Notes under the pieces: model-generated
The model's database searches: none
Seen by the model: the letters and a program-made list of their open reading frames with translations, nothing else
Told to the model about the DNA's origin: nothing
Shown: positions 7,631 to 11,003 of the stretch, piece after piece
Numbering within the stretch: position 1 is the first letter of the stretch
Layout of the letters: each line of letters starts with the position of its first letter
Translations under genes and position numbers: made by a program
Source: Colimorpha sp964483145
GTDB taxonomy: Bacteria; Bacteroidota; Bacteroidia; Bacteroidales; P3
DNA: 11,003 nt
Direction of reading: 5' to 3'
Assembly (NCBI GenBank): GCA_964483145.1
Contig: CAZAAK010000072.1
Location: forward strand, 1 to 11,003

Positions 7631-9388
7631 ATGAAATTTATTAAAACCAACAACATCAAAGGTGACATTTTTGGCGGCGTAACAGCCGGCATTGTCGCCC
7701 TACCCCTTGCCTTAGCTTTCGGCATACAGGCTTTCAGTAGCATTGATTCTCCAAGTGCCGCCTCGCTTGGTGCTCTTGCGGGCATTGTTGGGGCTATCAT
7801 GTTAGGATTCTTTGCCTCGCTCTTTGGTGGTACCCATAGCCAAATTAGTGGTCCCACCGGCCCAATGACCGTGGTCTCCGCCTCCCTTATTGCAGGTGCA
7901 TGGGCAAGCAGTGGCGGCAACTTGGGAGCAGTGTTGGTCAGCATGTCGCTAGCAGGCATCTTCTGTGGTCTTTTCCAGATCCTTTTTGGCATCATCAAGA
8001 TTGGAAAATATGTCAGATATATTCCCTATCCGGTCCTGTCGGGCTTCATGAGTGGTATTGGCATCATCATTATCATCCAACAGATCTACCCATTGTTGGG
8101 TCTAAAAGGCTCGGGTAGCATGTTTAATCTATTGACGGGCATACCTAGCGCCATAGCTGGCGGTATCTCGGTGTTGGCATTATTACTAGGTTTAGGCACT
8201 GTTCTTATCATCAATTTATTCCCATTAGTTACAAAAAAAGTTCCCGCTACATTGGTGGCACTGATTGTGATGACAGTAATTTCTCTATTCTGCAACCTCG
8301 ACCCAAAACTCATCATTGGTGAAATTCCATCAGGGCTTCCCTTACCAGTATTCTTGAAGGGCGAGATTGATATGGCTAGCATCAACTGGATTGGCGTACT
8401 GAAGGCTTCTGTCATTCCGGGTCTCACTCTAGCGGGTTTGGGCTCCATTGACACCCTGCTCACATCCGTTGTGGCCGACAATATCACTAAGACCAAACAT
8501 AACTCAAACAAAGAACTGATTGGCCAAGGCATTGGCAATGCCGTTGCTGGATTTTTCTGCGGCATCCCCGGCGCAGGCGCCACCATGCGCACGGTGGTCA
8601 ACGTCAAAAGCGGAGGCCGCACCCAATTGAGCGGCATGATTCACGCCCTCATCCTGTTGGCCATACTCTTGGGGTTGGGCAGTATAGTTAAATATGTACC
8701 ATTGTCGGTATTAGCTGGTATCCTTATCACCGTTGGGTGGGGTATTATCGACTTCAAAGGTTTGAAGGACCTCTTCAAAATCCCCAAAGCTGATGCCGTG
8801 GTATTGGTTGTTGTGCTGTTGGTAACCATATTTGTCGACTTGCTCACCGCCGTGGGTATTGGCATGGTCATTGCCTGCGTGTTGTTTATGAAGCGCGCCA
8901 GCGACTTGGTAGAGGGCGGATACAGCTCCACCACCATGAGCCAGACCGACCTGCACAAAGGCCTTCCCGACCCCGGCCAATCCAATTTCGACAAGAGTAA
9001 ACCTTGGGGGGATGAAATCGGACTCACAGAGGAGATGCGCAAGCAGATTTATGTGCAACGCCTAAACGGTCCCATCTTCTTTGGCTCTATCACCAAATTC
9101 AAGGAGGTCATGGAGGATGTGCCGGTAGATGCCAAAGTGGTGATTATCCGCATGAAATTGGTCAGTTTTATGGACCAGTCGGGGCTTTATGCCATGGAAA
9201 CCGCCATTAAAGAAATTCAGTCGCACGGTACCATGGTACTGATGACCATCATCCAAACTCAGCCGATGTACATGCTTAGAACTCTTGATGTCATTCCGGC
9301 TGTTGTTCCCGAAGAACATACCTTCAAAACATTTGAAGAATGCATTGAGTTCCTAAAGGAAGGATTGAAACACTTTTCAGAAAATTGA
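7631..9388 (+). CDS. SulP family inorganic anion transporter with C-terminal STAS domain
   Basis: An inner-membrane secondary transporter or exchanger for anions such as sulfate or bicarbonate; the substrate cannot be told from sequence alone. It has 585 residues. The membrane part (about 10-430) begins with GDIFGGVTAGIVALPLALAFG and has SGPTGPM (73-79), both SulP hallmarks, then about 12-14 hydrophobic segments including GAGATMRTVVNVKSGGRT in the second half. The C-terminal STAS domain (about 475-585) has the anti-sigma-antagonist-like turn D515-Q-S517-G, where the serine position is phosphorylated in some relatives. A hydrophilic linker of about 45 residues joins the two. Its own promoter lies at 7545-7575 and a weak hairpin follows the stop. 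Cyanobacterial BicA is a relative that imports bicarbonate; whether this protein does so is open. Confidence 0.93.
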   Translation: MKFIKTNNIKGDIFGGVTAGIVALPLALAFGIQAFSSIDSPSAASLGALAGIVGAIMLGFFASLFGGTHSQISGPTGPMTVVSASLIAGAWASSGGNLGAVLVSMSLAGIFCGLFQILFGIIKIGKYVRYIPYPVLSGFMSGIGIIIIIQQIYPLLGLKGSGSMFNLLTGIPSAIAGGISVLALLLGLGTVLIINLFPLVTKKVPATLVALIVMTVISLFCNLDPKLIIGEIPSGLPLPVFLKGEIDMASINWIGVLKASVIPGLTLAGLGSIDTLLTSVVADNITKTKHNSNKELIGQGIGNAVAGFFCGIPGAGATMRTVVNVKSGGRTQLSGMIHALILLAILLGLGSIVKYVPLSVLAGILITVGWGIIDFKGLKDLFKIPKADAVVLVVVLLVTIFVDLLTAVGIGMVIACVLFMKRASDLVEGGYSSTTMSQTDLHKGLPDPGQSNFDKSKPWGDEIGLTEEMRKQIYVQRLNGPIFFGSITKFKEVMEDVPVDAKVVIIRMKLVSFMDQSGLYAMETAIKEIQSHGTMVLMTIIQTQPMYMLRTLDVIPAVVPEEHTFKTFEECIEFLKEGLKHFSEN

Positions 9389-9394
9389 AATTCG

Positions 9395-9426
9395 AGAGAC
9401 AAAACCAAGCCATGGCTATTGTCTCT
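9395..9426 (+). terminator. Interrupted hairpin after sulP, possible weak terminator
   Basis: AGAGACAA (9395-9402) pairs perfectly with TTGTCTCT (9419-9426), and inside it lies the 10-base palindrome AGCCATGGCT (9408-9417), which can fold on top as a second stem across an uneven internal loop. It starts 7 bases after the sulP stop. There is no T tract downstream, so intrinsic termination is doubtful; it could instead protect the 3' end of the mRNA or bind a dimeric protein. Confidence 0.35.
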
Positions 9427-9532
9427 AAATCAAACAAGAGCAAAACAAATAATAATCAATAAACAAGGATTGAACAAATAGGTTTTGACTTGAAAGACTT
9501 GACCCAAAAAAACAATCCACTATTTTACAACT

Positions 9533-10249
9533 ATGGGAAGAGCGTTTGAATATCGCAAAGCAAGAAAATTGAAACGTTGGGAGCACATGGCCCGCACATT
9601 CACCAAAATCGGTAAAGAAATTGAATTGGCAGTCCTCGCCAGCGGTCCAGACCCCTCAAGCAACCTCCGCTTGCGTCTGCTTATGGCCACCGCAAAAAGT
9701 GAGAGTATGCCCAAGGAAAACGTGGAACGCGCCATCAAACGCGCCACCGAGAAGGACAAAAGTGCATACAAAGAAGTAGTCTACGATGGCAAAGGCCCTC
9801 ACGGCACCGTTTTTGTGGTGGAAACCGCCACCGACAACCCCACCCGCACCGTTGCCAATCTGCGAGCAGCTTTTGTACGTGGCAAAGGCGAACTGGGCAC
9901 CATGGGCATGAACGACTTCCTTTTTGAACGCAAGTGCTCCTTTGTAGTCGCTAACAAAGAAGGTGTGGATATGAATGAACTGGAGCTCGAACTTATCGAC
10001 TGCGATATTGATGAAGTATTCCTAGATGAGGAAGACAACGAAATCAATATCTTTGCCGATTTCAAGAACTATGGTCCAATATCAAAATACTTGGAAGACA
10101 ACGGTTTTGAAATCAAATCATTTAAATTTGAGCGCATCCCTATCACAATGCGCGAGCTCTCACCGGAGCAACAGGAGGATGTCAACGGACTCATTGAGCG
10201 CTTAGAGAATGACGATGATGTCGTAAACGTATTCCACAATATGGCATAA
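9533..10249 (+). CDS. yebC: YebC/TACO1 family translation factor or regulator
   Basis: A cytoplasmic protein of the YebC/PmpR family. Members were first described as DNA-binding regulators; later work on YebC and the mitochondrial relative TACO1 points to a ribosome-associated role in relieving stalling at proline-rich stretches. The 238-residue length is normal. The N-terminal domain (MGRAFEYRKARKLKRW, then ARTFTKIGKEI) is the form I recall from Bacteroidales, in place of the MAGHSKWANI start of most bacteria. The conserved MPKENVERAIKRA lies at about 63-75 and ETATDNPTRTVANLR at about 97-111. The C-terminal half is strongly acidic and ends in VFHNMA, as in the Bacteroidales members I recall. 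No clear promoter is visible in the 144-base gap after sulP, so read-through from sulP is possible. A strong terminator follows. Confidence 0.95.
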   Translation: MGRAFEYRKARKLKRWEHMARTFTKIGKEIELAVLASGPDPSSNLRLRLLMATAKSESMPKENVERAIKRATEKDKSAYKEVVYDGKGPHGTVFVVETATDNPTRTVANLRAAFVRGKGELGTMGMNDFLFERKCSFVVANKEGVDMNELELELIDCDIDEVFLDEEDNEINIFADFKNYGPISKYLEDNGFEIKSFKFERIPITMRELSPEQQEDVNGLIERLENDDDVVNVFHNMA

Positions 10250-10283
10250 GACACCTCGTCTATCAATTCATAAAAATCGGCAG

Positions 10284-10327
10284 CGCCTCATCTTATTAGC
10301 TATATTTCAATAAGATGAGGCGTTTTT
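10284..10327 (+). terminator. Strong intrinsic terminator after yebC
   Basis: A perfect 14-base-pair stem: CGCCTCATCTTATT (10284-10297) pairs with AATAAGATGAGGCG (10309-10322), with an 11-base loop and five T immediately after. It sits 35 bases past the yebC stop. Confidence 0.93.
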
Positions 10328-10496
10328 ATATCAAAAGTCAGAAAACAGTCGAAACACAACCAATTTTCAGAAAAAGATGATGTCTATCACGTCATAATTA
10401 GGCACTAAAATATTATTCCAAACATAAAAATTATATTTATAACTTCCATAGTACAAGCATATTGTAAAAGAGAATCAGATTTTTTTCATACGAAAG

Positions 10497-10527
10497 TTTG
10501 GAGAATCAAAAAAAAGTCGTATCTTTG
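10497..10527 (+). promoter_or_regulatory. Bacteroidota promoter for tRNA-Glu
   Basis: TTTG (10497-10500), a 19-base spacer, then TATCTTTG (10520-10527), identical in both boxes and spacing to the promoter of the SulP gene. Transcription should start around 10533-10535, about 30 bases before the mature 5' end of the tRNA, leaving a short leader for RNase P to remove. Confidence 0.88.
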
Positions 10528-10565
10528 CAACCGATTTCGACAGGGAAATCACTTCAAATCAAAAT

Positions 10566-10639
10566 GCCGCATTCGTCTAGTGGTCCAGGACAACTGCCTC
10601 TCACGCAGTAGATCATCAGTTCGACTCTGATATGCGGTA
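10566..10639 (+). tRNA. tRNA-Glu (anticodon CTC)
   Basis: A full cloverleaf can be folded. The acceptor stem is GCCGCAT (10566-10572) with ATGCGGT (10632-10638), closed by a G-U pair at 1-72. The D stem is GTCT/GGAC type, as in E. coli tRNA-Glu. The anticodon stem is ACTGC/GCAGT with loop CTCTCAC, giving anticodon CTC at 10600-10602, which reads GAG codons. The variable loop has 5 bases, and the T stem ATCAG/CTGAT encloses TTCGACT. The discriminator base is A (10639). CCA is not encoded, so it must be added enzymatically. The gene is a single unit with its own promoter and terminator. Confidence 0.95.
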
Positions 10640-10641
10640 CT

Positions 10642-10670
10642 AAGAGACCTTCAAAAGGTCTCTTTTTTTT
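10642..10670 (+). terminator. Intrinsic terminator of the tRNA-Glu gene
   Basis: AAGAGACCT (10642-10650) pairs with AGGTCTCTT (10656-10664) around a 5-base loop; the T run continues to 10670. It begins 3 bases after the tRNA, which makes a very short monocistronic transcript. Confidence 0.93.
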
Positions 10671-10676
10671 ACTAAA

Positions 10677-10956
10677 ACACTCCATCCTACGACAGACTAC
10701 ATAGCCGATGCTATTATCGAAATTCTCCTAGGGTAGGAAAAACAAGTACGAACGCAACGAATCCGATGACCGTATCCACTTGGTTCGTGTCCTCTATTCC
10801 GCAATGGCTTTCCCCACTGAGTACGGCATTGTAGACAAAACTTTAGCCAACAATGGCGACCCTTTGGATATCCTAAGTGTCTGCCAATACTCCACCTTTC
10901 CTGAGTGCGTGATGCCGGCACGCATCGTGGGCTACCTCTCCATGGAGGACATATAA
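10677..10956 (+). pseudogene. ppa: Decayed 5' part of a class I inorganic pyrophosphatase gene
   Basis: Two frames together resemble the first half of soluble inorganic pyrophosphatase, which hydrolyses pyrophosphate to phosphate. Up to about 10724 one frame reads LHPTTDYIADAIIEI. After a one-base shift between 10725 and 10731, a second frame, which has TAG at 10729-10731, reads GRKNKYERNESDDRIHLVRV, then LYSAMAFPTEYGIVDKTLA, NNGDPLDIL, and TFPECVMPARIVGYLSMEDI, ending at TAA 10954-10956. Conserved elements remain: the KNKYE start, the Arg before VLYS, EYG and DPLD. The first Asp of the DxDPxD metal-binding signature is Asn here. No usable start codon is seen, the tRNA terminator abuts the 5' end, and the second half of the protein is absent. 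The 47 bases after the stop show no recognisable continuation. The gene is very probably dead; a functional copy would be expected elsewhere. The type (EYG, TLAxxGDPLD, TFPxC) is closer to the actinobacterial-style enzyme in memory than to the common Bacteroides one. Confidence 0.8.
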
Positions 10957-11003
10957 TACTCCCGGAATTTTAGACAACCGCATAGGTTGCAGAAAGAAAA
11001 ATT

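Larger units (their letters stand above)
10250..10565. other. Intergenic region between yebC and tRNA-Glu
   Basis: This 316-base, strongly AT-rich gap holds the yebC terminator (10284-10327) and the tRNA promoter (10497-10527). Between them, about 10330-10490, I see no reading frame, repeat or structure that I can support. Confidence 0.6.

Noticed and set aside
7627..9319. Several - strand frames of 85-183 codons opposite sulP
   Set aside because: Shadows of a strongly supported transporter gene; none has a recognisable domain, a leader or a promoter.
10697..10921. 74-codon frame on the - strand
   Set aside because: It is the antisense of the decayed pyrophosphatase and has low-complexity, non-family protein content.
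1..11003. CRISPR arrays, insertion sequences, phage or defence genes
   Set aside because: No regularly spaced repeats, transposase, integrase, Cas or toxin-antitoxin proteins were found on either strand; the gene content is housekeeping plus one exported protein.

Overview
The window looks like ordinary chromosome from a member of the Bacteroidota, most likely order Bacteroidales. Four things support this. One gene encodes a secreted protein with a type IX secretion (T9SS) C-terminal sorting domain. Two promoters have the exact Bacteroidota form TTTG-N19-TATCTTTG. Start codons sit behind A-rich leaders rather than strong Shine-Dalgarno sites. YebC, TopB and PrmA also read like Bacteroidales versions, judged from memory. 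Family or genus cannot be fixed from this sequence. Every gene I can support lies on the + strand.

Layout. Positions 1-188 hold the tail of an unrecognised gene, followed after 14 bases by a T9SS-exported protein with two InlB-like repeats (203-1708) and a hairpin terminator (1757-1797). A promoter-bearing gap of 311 bases leads to sppA, a two-domain signal peptide peptidase (2020-3816). After a 143-base gap comes a tightly packed housekeeping group: topB (DNA topoisomerase III, TTG start at 3960), truA (tRNA pseudouridine synthase A) and prmA (ribosomal protein L11 methyltransferase), separated by only 6 and 3 bases. A strong promoter at 7545-7575 then drives a SulP anion transporter with a STAS domain (7631-9388). 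yebC follows (9533-10249) and ends at a very strong intrinsic terminator (10284-10327). A second strong promoter (10497-10527) drives a single tRNA-Glu(CTC) gene (10566-10639) with its own terminator (10642-10670). The last 330 bases contain a decayed 5' part of an inorganic pyrophosphatase gene.

Functionally this is mostly translation and RNA maintenance (truA, prmA, yebC, tRNA-Glu), DNA topology (topB), envelope proteolysis (sppA), anion transport (sulP) and one exported accessory protein. I see no CRISPR array, transposase, phage gene or defence system, and no clearly new biological system. The features most worth a second look are the broken pyrophosphatase beside the tRNA, the repeat-bearing T9SS cargo, the altered TOPRIM motif and TTG start of topB, and a small amber-interrupted reading frame just before sppA.
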